Part shown: one piece after another, positions 24,515 through 33,887 of the stretch | Position numbering within the stretch: position 1 is the stretch's first letter | Layout: each line of letters starts with the position of its first letter | Source of the DNA: Deltaproteobacteria bacterium | GTDB lineage: Bacteria > Desulfobacterota > GWC2-55-46 | Direction of reading: 5' to 3' | Length of the DNA: 64,000 nucleotides | Assembly (NCBI GenBank): GCA_016212705.1 | Contig: JACREU010000002.1 | Span: 1 to 64,000 of the forward strand | Notes under the pieces: generated by a model | The model's database searches: none | What the model was told of the DNA's origin: nothing | Seen by the model: the letters and a program-made list of their open reading frames with translations, nothing else | Program-made: the position numbers and the translations under genes

Positions 24515-25510
24515 TTGGAAAGCGAAGCGTTATCAGCTCTTGCGGGAAAGCTCGTGCCGGGGAGGTTCTACGACGGCTTTTTCGTAAGCGAATACGGGCG
24601 GCTTGAGGCCCTCCGCGCGGCGCGTTACAACAGCGCCTTCTCGGTAATCATCCTGACGATCGACCACGGCCCCGCAATTGACGAGGGCGCGGGCCTTGAG
24701 GCCCTTAGGGCTACCGCCAGGGCCTGCGTGGACTCCATCAGGAACTGCGACGTAGCCGGGCTTACCGGCGACGGGCAGATAACCGTCATACTCCCGGAGA
24801 CCGACTGGTTCGGGTCCCTCGCCGCGACGAGGAAGATCTCGAAGGCCGTTTCCGCTAACCTTCCGAGGGAGCGGGGACAGCCCTCGGCCATACTCTCCAA
24901 CGCGACTTTCCCAAAGGACGGCAGGGGCTACGGAGAGGTCGTAAGCGCGGCCCTCAAAAGGGCCTCTGACCGCAGGGGGTCCGTCTGGGAGAAGGCGGGC
25001 TTCAGAAACAGGCTCTTCTGGGAGATACTCGGAGACCTTACGGGCGCGGGGCAAAAAGGCGCCGGGTGCGCCACGTTCGACGCGGGCGCGAATCAGGAGC
25101 TCAATGAATTCTTTCTCGACCAGATCAACGACTTCGTCGCCAAGGAGGTCTTGCGGTCGCCGCAAAGACGCGGCATAGCGTACTTCGCGTTCAGGGACAT
25201 CGACCCGGGGCTCCCGCTCCTTAAGTCCCTCAATTCCTCTGGGGCGCTCTCGGCAAAGGTCTTCCTCGTAGGCGAAGGCGGCTCCCGCTCGATCGAGGTC
25301 AAGAACGCGACCCCCATACTGCTTGACGACCCGAGGCTCCGTGAGACGTCCTTCACTTTTTATTTGAGCGAGGAGTCGGGCTACGCCCTCGTCTGCAAGG
25401 AGAACTGGGGCGAGACATTCTCGTGCTTTCATACGTCGGACGAGTTCCTCGTCGAGGGGCTCATAACGAAGTTCCAGAACGAATACTCCTTGCAGGAACA
25501 ACTCGGCTGA
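24515..25510 (+). CDS. Degenerate GGDEF-like protein of unknown function
   Basis: 331 aa from TTG 24515, which has GGAG 9 nt upstream; a TTG at 24476 with no ribosome site would add 13 residues. Residues about 15-160 follow the diguanylate-cyclase fold (YGRLEALRAARYNSAFSVIILTID, then RNCDVAGLTGDGQITVILPETD), but the GGDEF signature is replaced by TGDGQ, so cyclase activity is unlikely. The C-terminal half has no domain I recognise (QRRGIAYFAFRDIDPGLPLL...). It may act as a pseudo-enzyme that binds nucleotide or protein. It overlaps the next gene by one base (TGATG), so the two products probably work together. Confidence 0.6.
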   Translation: MESEALSALAGKLVPGRFYDGFFVSEYGRLEALRAARYNSAFSVIILTIDHGPAIDEGAGLEALRATARACVDSIRNCDVAGLTGDGQITVILPETDWFGSLAATRKISKAVSANLPRERGQPSAILSNATFPKDGRGYGEVVSAALKRASDRRGSVWEKAGFRNRLFWEILGDLTGAGQKGAGCATFDAGANQELNEFFLDQINDFVAKEVLRSPQRRGIAYFAFRDIDPGLPLLKSLNSSGALSAKVFLVGEGGSRSIEVKNATPILLDDPRLRETSFTFYLSEESGYALVCKENWGETFSCFHTSDEFLVEGLITKFQNEYSLQEQLG

Positions 25511-27030
25511 TGGATAGAAAGCACATCCTCCTCGCATTCAGGGACGAAGGCGAGATGAAAGAATTTTCAGACCATATCTCCGGGCTCGGCTTAGAGGTAG
25601 AGTCCGCCGGCGACGGCGCGCGCGCCCTGGAGCTCTCCATTCAGGACCCGCCCGCGATGATAGTGGCGGACTTCGATCTCCCGGTCATAAGCGGCGAGCG
25701 GCTCTTCCAGATACTCAGGAATAACCCGCACACGGCGAAGGTCCCGTTCCTCTTTATATCCGACGGCGTAGCCGACATAAAGGGGTTCAGGACCGGCGTC
25801 GACATATTCCTCTTGAAACCCGTCAACCTCGAAGAGGTCTCCGTCAGGGTCAGGAAGTCGCTTTCATCCGCGCCCTCAGGCATGGGCTCCAAGGAACTCG
25901 AGGGCAGGCTCAATCACATGCCGCTCGCCGACATCCTCCAGTTCCTGCACCTGAACAGGAAGGAAGGGGAATTAAGGCTTAAATCCGGGGAGAGCTCAGG
26001 CGCCGTATTCGTAAAAGACGGCCACATACTGAACGCCGTCCTGGACGGTATAGAGAAGGAGAAGGCGCTCTTCAGGCTCCTCGCCTGGACGGACGGCAAG
26101 TTCGAGTTCATCCCGAAGGCCATAACCGCGCCGAGGAAGATACGCGGGAGCGCCGGGGGCGTCCTCATGGAGGGGATGAGACAGCTCGACGAGTTCAGGA
26201 AGCGCGAGTCTGAGTTCCCCTCGAGGGACGCGGTGCTCCGGCCCCGCGCCGGGGCCGAGACGCTCCCCAAGGGGCTTCAGCCGATAGTCTACGAGGTCGT
26301 ACAGATATCAAAGGCGCTCGGCAGGGTAGGGGAGATCGTCGAGAGGTCTTCGCACCCGGACTACGACGTCTATGTGACTATACAGGGGCTCCTTGCCCGG
26401 GGGGTCCTCGCTGAGGAGCCGGCCGGGACTTTTGCCCGCGACGAGGTCTTTCTCACGAACGACCAGATGATAAGCATAAGGGAGAAGATAATAAGCAGGT
26501 TCTCCGGGATTGGGAGCTTGAATTACGGGAGGGTCCTCATCCTTGCCACCTCCGGCAAGCTCGTTCAGGCGTTCCTTGCCCAGTGCAGGAGGATACCCGG
26601 ACTGCATGTGGACGCGAGGTCGGCCTTCTCCCAGATGGATAACCCGCTCGGGCCCGTTGCAACGCTTAAGCTCTACGGCGGGCTCGACCTTACCATCTTT
26701 TCCATACCTGCGGTCAGGAACATGGGGCCGCTCTGGAGGGCGTTCTCATCGAACCTCGTCTCCATCGTCCTCCTATGGGACAGGGAAGGGGCGGAGTCTT
26801 CGTTAAAAGACCTCGCCTCGGCAAAGAGGGAGATACTCCTTGGGAGACGGGTCCCGGCGGCGCATGTCTTCGTGGGGGCAGAGGGCGAAGAGGCCCGGTA
26901 TAAGAAAGAGATGGGCCTTAAGTCGGACGAGCCGCTCTTCAGGATCGAGGAGAACGGAAAGGCCGTCGCGCAGGACGTCTTCTACAGCCTTTTCAGCAAC
27001 CTTTTAAAGGAAGATTATGCCGCAATTTAA
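25510..27030 (+). CDS. REC-PATAN (DUF4388) protein with a GTPase-like C-terminal domain
   Basis: 506 aa. The N-terminal receiver domain (about 4-118) has an acidic pair near Asp12, phospho-acceptor Asp54 in ADFDLP, Ser84 and Lys103 (LLKPV), so it should be phosphorylatable. A PATAN/DUF4388 domain follows (about 128-235: ADILQFLHLNRKEGELRL...GAVFVKDGHILNAV). The C-terminal part (about 350-506) looks like a small Ras/MglA-like fold, but its loop reads ATSGKLVQAF rather than GxxxxGKS/T, so nucleotide binding is doubtful. It contains no DNA-binding domain. Coupled to the degenerate GGDEF gene; the sensor kinase is not in the window. Confidence 0.75.
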   Translation: MDRKHILLAFRDEGEMKEFSDHISGLGLEVESAGDGARALELSIQDPPAMIVADFDLPVISGERLFQILRNNPHTAKVPFLFISDGVADIKGFRTGVDIFLLKPVNLEEVSVRVRKSLSSAPSGMGSKELEGRLNHMPLADILQFLHLNRKEGELRLKSGESSGAVFVKDGHILNAVLDGIEKEKALFRLLAWTDGKFEFIPKAITAPRKIRGSAGGVLMEGMRQLDEFRKRESEFPSRDAVLRPRAGAETLPKGLQPIVYEVVQISKALGRVGEIVERSSHPDYDVYVTIQGLLARGVLAEEPAGTFARDEVFLTNDQMISIREKIISRFSGIGSLNYGRVLILATSGKLVQAFLAQCRRIPGLHVDARSAFSQMDNPLGPVATLKLYGGLDLTIFSIPAVRNMGPLWRAFSSNLVSIVLLWDREGAESSLKDLASAKREILLGRRVPAAHVFVGAEGEEARYKKEMGLKSDEPLFRIEENGKAVAQDVFYSLFSNLLKEDYAAI

Positions 27031-27048
27031 ACACAGAGGGGGACCCCG

Positions 27049-27699
27049 ATGATAGACCTCCACACGCACAGCCTTTTGAGCGACGGCGCGCTCATACCCA
27101 CCGAGCTCGTAAGGAGGGCGCGCGTCGCCGGATACGCGGCGATGGCCATAACCGACCACGCGGACGCCTCCAACATCGAAGACGTCCTGAAAAAGCTAAT
27201 CAAGGTCGCGAGGCAGTTGAATACGGACAGGACCTTCAAGGTCATACCCGGAGTGGAGCTTACCCACATACCGCCGAGGCTCATACCGGTGATGGTCAAG
27301 AAGGCGCGCTTACTCGGCGCGCGCGTCGTTGTGGGCCACGGAGAAACGCTCTCGGAGCCCGTGGAAGCAGGGACTAACAGGGCGTATATAGAGGCGAAAA
27401 CCGACATACTCGCGCACCCGGGGCTCATAACCGAGGCAGACGCGGGGCTCGCCGCGAAAAACGGCGTGCACCTTGAGATAACGACGCGCGCCGGGCATTC
27501 GATCTCGAACGGCCACGTCGCCGCGCTCGGAAAAAGATGCGGCGCGGGCTTGCTTCTGAATACCGACTCGCACGCCCCGGGGGACCTCGCAGGCGACGAG
27601 CGCGCGCTGAAGGTCGCGTTAGGCGCGGGTCTAACCGAAGACGACTTTAAAAAAATGCAGGATAATGCCGATGCCATCGTTAAGAAAATTCGCGTTTAG
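27049..27699 (+). CDS. PHP-domain phosphoesterase (histidinol-phosphatase-like)
   Basis: 216 aa. The metal-binding set of the PHP family is complete: His5 and His7 (DLHTHS), Asp36-His37 (ITDHAD), Glu70 and His73 (GVELTH), then GHGE, LAHPG and NTDSHAP. It is shorter than HisK-type histidinol phosphatases and closer to the stand-alone PHP group annotated as nuclease- or phosphatase-like. The substrate is not predictable from sequence. GAGGGGG precedes ATG 27049. It overlaps the next gene by 35 nt. Confidence 0.85.
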   Translation: MIDLHTHSLLSDGALIPTELVRRARVAGYAAMAITDHADASNIEDVLKKLIKVARQLNTDRTFKVIPGVELTHIPPRLIPVMVKKARLLGARVVVGHGETLSEPVEAGTNRAYIEAKTDILAHPGLITEADAGLAAKNGVHLEITTRAGHSISNGHVAALGKRCGAGLLLNTDSHAPGDLAGDERALKVALGAGLTEDDFKKMQDNADAIVKKIRV

Positions 27700-28891
27700 C
27701 GCCGTCCTCGGCGCGTTGCTCTTCCAGGGTTGCGCGTCAGCCCCTCCGATAGGGGAAAAGACCGCGTGGCAGACCTTCATGAGGTCGTATTCGAGGACTA
27801 ACGTATCGGAAGATTCTATCATTCTTCCGCTCGTCGTAGCGTGGGAGGACGACGTATCCGCCTCCACGGCCTTCAAGGGATATACGAAGGAACAGCCCTC
27901 GTCCCCGGTCTTCTACGACGGGGCGCTCTTCGTCTCGTCGACGGATGAACGGCTCTATTCATACGACGCGGCCTCCGGGAAAATAATATGGACGTTCAAC
28001 GCCTCCTTTCCGATAGAGGCGACGCCGACGGTAGCCGGAGACCGCGTCTTCTTCGGCTCCGGAGACGGCGCAATGAGGTGCCTGGACAAGGCGACAGGCA
28101 ACTCGATATGGAGCTACCAGACACGCTCGGAGATACTCTCCTCCCCCATAGTAGTGGACGGGCGCGTAATATTCACGTCATCCGACGACAGGGTCCACGC
28201 GGTGGATGAGAAGACCGGGGAGAGGCTCTGGACCTTCGCCCGCGCGACGTTCAGGGCCGTCCAGCCGAGGGTCAACGGCTCCCCGGCATACTCCGACGGC
28301 CGCGTCTTCGTATTCTTTTCCGACGGCTCGCTCGCCGCGATTTCCGTTGACAGGGGCGCGGAGCTCTGGTCAAAGGCCGGAGTGGTCAGGGACTTCGATT
28401 CGCCGATAAAGACGAGAAGGACCCCGCTCGTCGACAACGGACTCGTTTATGTGATAGACGACAAGAACTCCGTCCAGGCGTTTTCCGCCGTGACAGGCGA
28501 GGCGAAGGGGTCTTTCGACCTCCTCAAGGCCTATGACTTTGTCCTGCCGGACGCGCGGACGATAACGATACTCGGCGTTGACCAGATAATCTCGCTCGAC
28601 AGGATAACAGGCTCGATACTATGGAAAAAGGACCTCCGGAACAGGCCGTCTTCGTCGATATTCGCCGTCAAGGGGATGGTCTTCGTCCTCTCCAATCACA
28701 GGACGAGCTTCCTTAATACCGGCTACTTTGAGAAGGACAACGGCTATATCGAGGCGCTGGACATGAAGAACGGCGATACGCTATGGGGCGAAGGGTTGAA
28801 GTCCGGCATATCGTCGAACGGCTCCTCTGGACATTCGAGGATAGCCTTACTCACCGACAGCGGCATCATAGAGGTATTCAGGGGCAGGTAA
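27665..28891 (+). CDS. PQQ-like beta-propeller lipoprotein (BamB-like fold)
   Basis: 408 aa. The signal sequence ends in LLFQGC, a lipobox with Cys23. The body is a repeat of PQQ-type blades: LFVSSTDERLYSYDAASGKIIWTF, VFFGSGDGAMRCLDKATGNSIW, VIFTSSDDRVHAVDEKTGERLWTF, and further weaker ones, about seven in all. BamB in the beta-barrel assembly machine has this fold, but many such propellers are only scaffolds, so BamB is a possibility rather than a call. The start lies inside the PHP gene (35-nt overlap). The GH57 gene follows after 24 nt with an AAGGAAAG ribosome site. Confidence 0.8.
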   Translation: MPMPSLRKFAFSAVLGALLFQGCASAPPIGEKTAWQTFMRSYSRTNVSEDSIILPLVVAWEDDVSASTAFKGYTKEQPSSPVFYDGALFVSSTDERLYSYDAASGKIIWTFNASFPIEATPTVAGDRVFFGSGDGAMRCLDKATGNSIWSYQTRSEILSSPIVVDGRVIFTSSDDRVHAVDEKTGERLWTFARATFRAVQPRVNGSPAYSDGRVFVFFSDGSLAAISVDRGAELWSKAGVVRDFDSPIKTRRTPLVDNGLVYVIDDKNSVQAFSAVTGEAKGSFDLLKAYDFVLPDARTITILGVDQIISLDRITGSILWKKDLRNRPSSSIFAVKGMVFVLSNHRTSFLNTGYFEKDNGYIEALDMKNGDTLWGEGLKSGISSNGSSGHSRIALLTDSGIIEVFRGR

Positions 28892-28915
28892 CCAGCAAGC
28901 AAGGAAAGAGACGCC

Positions 28916-31141
28916 ATGCCGAACAGGCTAAACATCGCTTTTATGTGGCACATGCACCAGCCCCTCTACAAGGACCCGGCCACGAACGAGTACACCATGC
29001 CGTGGGTCCTCTTCCACGCGACAAAAGACTACTACGACATGGTCGCGATATTGGACGAGTTCCCGGAGGTCCACCAGACCTTCAACCTCGTACCGTGCCT
29101 TATCGAGCAGTTGAACGAGTACGCGAGCGGCAAGGCGAACGACTCATACGGGAAGATAAGCGCCAGGACCGTCGCCGAGCTTACGAAGGAAGACAAGTCC
29201 TTCATGCTCCAGTACTTCTTCCAGGCGAACTGGGACCACATGATAAGGCCGGTCCCGAGGTATCTGGAGCTCCTCCGGAAGCGCGGCCTCAACAACACCA
29301 AAGAGGAGGTCCAGGCTGTCCTCCGGTACTTCAGGGACGAGGATTATCTCGACCTCCAGGTGCTCTTCAACCTCGTCTGGATTGACCCTGTGTTCAGGGA
29401 GAAGGACCCGTTTCTGCGCGCCCTGTACGAAAAGGGCGGCGGATACACCGAGCAGGAAAAGAAGAAGCTCCTGCAGAGGCAGACCGCGATAGCCGGCATG
29501 GTAGTGCCCAAGTACGCGGAGATGATGGAGAAGGGGATAATCGAGGTCTCGACTACGCCGTATTATCATCCGATACTCCCGCTCCTTTGCGACAGCCTTT
29601 CGGCAAGGGAGGCTATGCCCGGCGTGACGCTCCCGAAGGAGAGGTTCATCCACCCGGAGGACGCCGTTGTTCAGCTCAAGAGAGGCGTGGAACTCTACGA
29701 GAAGACCTTTGGCAGAAGGCCGGCGGGGCTCTGGCCGTCCGAGGGTTCGGTGTCCATGGAGATGCTCCCGCTTGTGGCGGCCGAGGGTTTCAAGTGGCTC
29801 GCGACCGACGAGGAGATACTCTCGAACTCGCTCAAAAGGCCTTTACGGAGGGACAGCTCCGGCAACTGCTACGACCCGTTCCTGTACAAGGCATATTCGG
29901 TGGAGGCGGCCGGGGAGAGGTTGTCGATGGTATTCAGGGACCACGTCCTCTCGGACCTCATCGGATTCGACTACTCGAAGCTCGACCCCGAGGCCGCGGC
30001 GAACGACATGGTCTCAAGGCTCATACACATACACAACATGCTCGAGGAGCCCGGCAGGCACATCGTCCCCATCATACTCGACGGCGAAAACGCCTGGGAG
30101 CACTTCAGGAACGACGGGAGGGATTTTCTGGTAGCCCTGTATTCGAAGCTCGAACGCCACACTAAGCTCAAATGCGTGACGATCAGCGAGTTCCTTGCCA
30201 ACGAGACGCGCAGGGACGAAATCCAGTGGCTCTTCCCCGGCTCCTGGATAAGCCACAACTTCCGTATCTGGATAGGGCACCCCGAGGACAACGCGGCCTG
30301 GGACTTCATAGCGGATGCGAGGTCGGCGCTCGTCCAATACGAAAAGGCCCTTACCCCGCAGGAGAGGGAAGAGAAAAAGGACAACCTCGTTGCGGCGTGG
30401 GACGAGATCTACGCCGCCGAGGGGAGCGACTGGTTCTGGTGGTACGGGGAGGAGCACTCGTCTTTGAGCGACGAGCACTTCGACAACCTCTTCAGGCGCC
30501 ACATAAAGAGGATATACGCCCTTATCGACGCGGAGCCTCCGGACTCGCTCGATATCCCTATTTCGTCCGAGGTCAAGGGGTTCGTGCCGCCGCTTACGCC
30601 TACCGCCCTTATAAAGCCTGTCATAGACGGGACGATATCCAATTACTTCGAGTGGCTCGCCGCCGGAAGGCTTGAGAGACAGTACTACGGCTCCGCCATG
30701 CACAGGGAACTGCAGAGCAACGGTTTGATCGAGTCCGTCTCCTACGGCTTTTCGGAGGAAGAGCTTTTTTTCCGTTTCGATTACCTCGCCGAGGCCGCGT
30801 CCTTTGAAAAGGAGTGGTCCCTCTCCATCAACTTCATGCACCCGTCCGACGTAAGGCTCGCGGCCGTCGTCAAGGGGGCGGAGTCCTCCGTGACGGCGCA
30901 GGCCAAAAAGGACGGCAAGTGGGCCGAGGAGAAGGACCACGGCGTACGCGTCGCTTCCGACGCGGTAGTTGAGCTATCGCTCCCGCTCTCGCTCCTCGGC
31001 GGCATCGACAAGGGCGCGGAGATACGGCTCGTAATAACCATCAACGCCGGAGATCGCGGGATAGAACGGTGGCCGGTCAAGGGATTCATCGTCTTCCACG
31101 CGCCGTCCGAGGACTTCGAGGAGCAGAACTGGATAGTGTAA
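28916..31141 (+). CDS. Glycoside hydrolase family 57 protein
   Basis: 741 aa. Region 1 is WHMHQPLY; the conserved WPSEGSVS carries the expected nucleophile Glu276; ILDGENAWE carries the expected acid/base Asp389. These match GH57 enzymes acting on alpha-glucans (amylase, branching or amylopullulanase types). The C-terminal 250 residues (LEWLAAG-like FEWLAAGRLERQYYG...) form the extra domain of the longer GH57 group. No signal peptide, so it is cytoplasmic and probably acts on glycogen-like storage glucan. Transcription ends at a hairpin that overlaps its stop codon. Confidence 0.88.
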   Translation: MPNRLNIAFMWHMHQPLYKDPATNEYTMPWVLFHATKDYYDMVAILDEFPEVHQTFNLVPCLIEQLNEYASGKANDSYGKISARTVAELTKEDKSFMLQYFFQANWDHMIRPVPRYLELLRKRGLNNTKEEVQAVLRYFRDEDYLDLQVLFNLVWIDPVFREKDPFLRALYEKGGGYTEQEKKKLLQRQTAIAGMVVPKYAEMMEKGIIEVSTTPYYHPILPLLCDSLSAREAMPGVTLPKERFIHPEDAVVQLKRGVELYEKTFGRRPAGLWPSEGSVSMEMLPLVAAEGFKWLATDEEILSNSLKRPLRRDSSGNCYDPFLYKAYSVEAAGERLSMVFRDHVLSDLIGFDYSKLDPEAAANDMVSRLIHIHNMLEEPGRHIVPIILDGENAWEHFRNDGRDFLVALYSKLERHTKLKCVTISEFLANETRRDEIQWLFPGSWISHNFRIWIGHPEDNAAWDFIADARSALVQYEKALTPQEREEKKDNLVAAWDEIYAAEGSDWFWWYGEEHSSLSDEHFDNLFRRHIKRIYALIDAEPPDSLDIPISSEVKGFVPPLTPTALIKPVIDGTISNYFEWLAAGRLERQYYGSAMHRELQSNGLIESVSYGFSEEELFFRFDYLAEAASFEKEWSLSINFMHPSDVRLAAVVKGAESSVTAQAKKDGKWAEEKDHGVRVASDAVVELSLPLSLLGGIDKGAEIRLVITINAGDRGIERWPVKGFIVFHAPSEDFEEQNWIV

Positions 31142-31193
31142 GACCGGAATCCGTCATTCCCGCGGTCTCTAAGCGGGGACCGGGGTCTTTTAG
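31140..31193 (+). terminator. Intrinsic terminator after the GH57 gene
   Basis: Outer stem AAGACC/GGTCTT (31140-31145 with 31184-31189) and inner stem CCCGC/GCGGG, followed by TTTT. It starts within the GH57 stop codon. The rest of the gap to 31299 holds a TATAAT at 31263-31268 without a good -35, a possible weak mutS promoter. Confidence 0.6.
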
Positions 31194-31299
31194 CGATAGG
31201 ACTTAACAGCACGGGTTCCTGTCCACGCGGAAACCGTCAAGCGCATTTATTTTCCGGAAGTCTATAATCTGACGTTTGTATCTGGCTACCTCTCATCCT

Positions 31300-33882
31300 A
31301 TGAAAACCGTAACCCCTGCCATGCGGCAGTACCTCGATATCAAGGCCCTGCACAAGGACTCCATCCTGTTCTTCAGGATGGGGGACTTCTACGAGATGTT
31401 CTTTGAGGACGCGCTCCTCGCCTCGCGCGCGCTCGGCATAGCTCTCACGTCCAGAGACAAGGAACGCAAGGTCCCTATGTGCGGCGTGCCGTATCATGCG
31501 GCGGCCTCATACGTCGCGAGGCTCGTTAAAGACGGGCACAAGATCGCGATATGCGAGCAGACGACCGCCCCCGTGGATGCGAAGGGCATCGTCGAGAGGG
31601 CCGTAGTAAAGGTCATAACGCCGGGTGTCGCGCTCGATGACGAGCTCCTCGATCCCAAGTCGAACAACTTCATAGCCTCAGCCTGTTTGAACGGCACAAG
31701 GGCGGGGTTCGCCTACATGGACGTCTCGACCGGAGAGTTCAGGGCGACGCTCCTCTCGTCCTTATCCGCCGTCGATGAGGAGATCAAAAGGATAAGGCCG
31801 CTCGAACTGCTCGTTCCGGATGGCGCTGTCTTCTCTTTTGAAAATGCGGACATCCATGTCAGGAAGGTCACGGAGCTACCCGCCTGCGAGTTCGACTTCG
31901 CGTCCGCCGCTGAGAGGCTCTCCGCCCAGTTCGGGACAACGTCCCTGGACGGCTTCGGCCTCTCCGAGCTCTCGGACGGCGTGAGAGCCGCCGGGGCGCT
32001 CCTCGCCTACGTCAAAGAGACGCAGAAGGGCGCGCTTGGCCATGTCACGAGGTGCACGCCCTATTATACTGAGGACTATCTCGTCATGGACGCCTCCACC
32101 AGGAGGAACCTCGAGATAACCGAAAATTTAAGGGGAGGCGGAAGGGAGGCAACGCTCCTTGAGCTACTCGACAGGACGCGGACCGCTATGGGGGGCAGGC
32201 GCCTCAGGTCCTGGCTCATCCACCCGCTAAAGGACATCGCCCCCATCCGCGACAGGCAGGAGGCGGTCTCCGAGCTACTGGACAAAAGAGAGGCGCGCTC
32301 GGCGCTAAGTGCGTCTCTCTCAAGTCTATACGACATCGAGAGGCTCTCAGTTAGGGCCTCTCTCGGGGCCGCGGGCCCGAGGGACCTTGTCGCCTTAAAG
32401 GACTCGCTCAAGGTCATACCCGAGCTGATAGATGCGCTCTCCAGGTTCAATGGCGCGCTTTTGAAGGACGTCTCCGCCGCGTTGGACGCGGTGCCGGAGG
32501 CGTCCGCGCTCATAGAGAGGGCGATAATCGACGCGCCTCCGGTGAACGCGAGGGACGGCGGCTTCATAAGGGCGGGCTTTGACGCTACACTCGACGAGCT
32601 GCGCTCCATACGTTCCGGAGGCAAGGACTGGATAGCCGCGCTCGAGGCCTCCGAGAGGCTAAAGACAGGGATAAATTCGCTCAAGGTCGGTTACAACAGG
32701 GTCTTCGGCTACTATATAGAGATTACGAAGTCCAACCTCTCGTCGGTCCCGGCTGATTACATAAGAAAGCAGACGCTCGTCGGAGCGGAACGCTTCATCA
32801 CCCCGGCGCTTAAGGACTGGGAGGAGAAGATACTCTCGGCCGAGGAGAGGTCCATCGCGCTCGAGGGAAGGCTTTTTTCAAAGATACTTTTTGAGACCGC
32901 GCGCCACGAAGGGCGCGTGCTGAGGACCTCGGACGCCGTTGCGGTCCTCGATACCCTGATTTCTTTCGCGGACGCCGCCTCCGAAGGCGGGTACGCGAGG
33001 CCCATCGTCGACGATTCCGACTCAATCGACATAGAAGGCGGCAGGCACCCGGTCGTTGAGCGCCTCTCGAAGGACGGGTTCGTCTCGAACGACCTCGCGC
33101 TCGGGCCAGATACGAGGGTCGTAATACTCACCGGCCCGAACATGGCCGGGAAGTCCACTTATCTACGCCAGAACGCGCTCATCATACTCCTTGCGCAAAT
33201 CGGGTCATTTGTCCCTGCCGCGCGCGCGCGCATAGGCGTAGTTGACAGGATATTCACGCGGGTCGGGGCCTCAGACGACCTCGCGCGGGGGCATTCGACG
33301 TTCATGGTGGAGATGAACGAGACGGCGAACATCCTGAATAACGCGACACCCAGGAGCTTCATCGTCCTTGACGAGATAGGCAGGGGGACATCGACCTTCG
33401 ACGGCCTCTCCATAGCCTGGGCGGTCGTCGAGCACCTGCATGACAAACAGACCGTCGCGGCAAAGACGCTCTTCGCCACGCATTACCACGAGCTCACCGA
33501 CCTTTCCTTGACAAGGGAAAGGGTCAAAAATTATAATATGGCTGTAAAGGAATGGGGAGATAATATAATCTTTTTAAGGAAGGTGGTGCCCGGCGGCGCG
33601 TCCCGGAGCTACGGGATACAGGTCGCGAGGCTCGCGGGCCTGCCCGGGGAAGTGATAGCGCGCGCGCGGGAGATACTCAAGAACCTCGAATCCGGCGAGC
33701 TCAACTCGTCCGGAGTGCCGAGGATATCCGTTCAGGCGGAGAGGCGCGAAGCGCGCCAGTTGAGCCTGCTCGGAGGCCGCGACGATGTGCGCGAAAGGCT
33801 CAGAGAGCTTGAGATAGAGCGTCTGACGCCGCTTGACGCGCTCCTTGAGCTCAAAAACCTCAAAGACATGCTGGAGAACTGA
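31300..33882 (+). CDS. mutS: DNA mismatch repair protein MutS
   Basis: 860 aa, full length. It has the mismatch-reading Phe-x-Glu in GDFYEMFFEDA, the connector, core and clamp domains, and the ATPase with Walker A GPNMAGKST (about residues 612-620), IVLDEIGRGTSTFDG (Walker B and signature) and FATHYHEL. The C-terminal segment ends LKNLKDML, a MutS dimer-type tail. MutS finds base mismatches and small loops and recruits MutL. ATG 31300 is preferred to a TTG at 31276, but neither has a strong ribosome site. The amidase gene follows after 5 nt. Confidence 0.96.
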   Translation: MKTVTPAMRQYLDIKALHKDSILFFRMGDFYEMFFEDALLASRALGIALTSRDKERKVPMCGVPYHAAASYVARLVKDGHKIAICEQTTAPVDAKGIVERAVVKVITPGVALDDELLDPKSNNFIASACLNGTRAGFAYMDVSTGEFRATLLSSLSAVDEEIKRIRPLELLVPDGAVFSFENADIHVRKVTELPACEFDFASAAERLSAQFGTTSLDGFGLSELSDGVRAAGALLAYVKETQKGALGHVTRCTPYYTEDYLVMDASTRRNLEITENLRGGGREATLLELLDRTRTAMGGRRLRSWLIHPLKDIAPIRDRQEAVSELLDKREARSALSASLSSLYDIERLSVRASLGAAGPRDLVALKDSLKVIPELIDALSRFNGALLKDVSAALDAVPEASALIERAIIDAPPVNARDGGFIRAGFDATLDELRSIRSGGKDWIAALEASERLKTGINSLKVGYNRVFGYYIEITKSNLSSVPADYIRKQTLVGAERFITPALKDWEEKILSAEERSIALEGRLFSKILFETARHEGRVLRTSDAVAVLDTLISFADAASEGGYARPIVDDSDSIDIEGGRHPVVERLSKDGFVSNDLALGPDTRVVILTGPNMAGKSTYLRQNALIILLAQIGSFVPAARARIGVVDRIFTRVGASDDLARGHSTFMVEMNETANILNNATPRSFIVLDEIGRGTSTFDGLSIAWAVVEHLHDKQTVAAKTLFATHYHELTDLSLTRERVKNYNMAVKEWGDNIIFLRKVVPGGASRSYGIQVARLAGLPGEVIARAREILKNLESGELNSSGVPRISVQAERREARQLSLLGGRDDVRERLRELEIERLTPLDALLELKNLKDMLEN

Positions 33883-33887
33883 AGACC

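Noticed and set aside
24533-25537. 334-codon minus-strand open frame opposite the degenerate GGDEF gene
   Set aside because: No recognisable motif or start signal; the plus-strand frame has a coherent GGDEF-like fold and is coupled to its neighbour.
30014-30940. 308-codon minus-strand open frame opposite the GH57 gene
   Set aside because: Antisense shadow of a gene with clear catalytic motifs.
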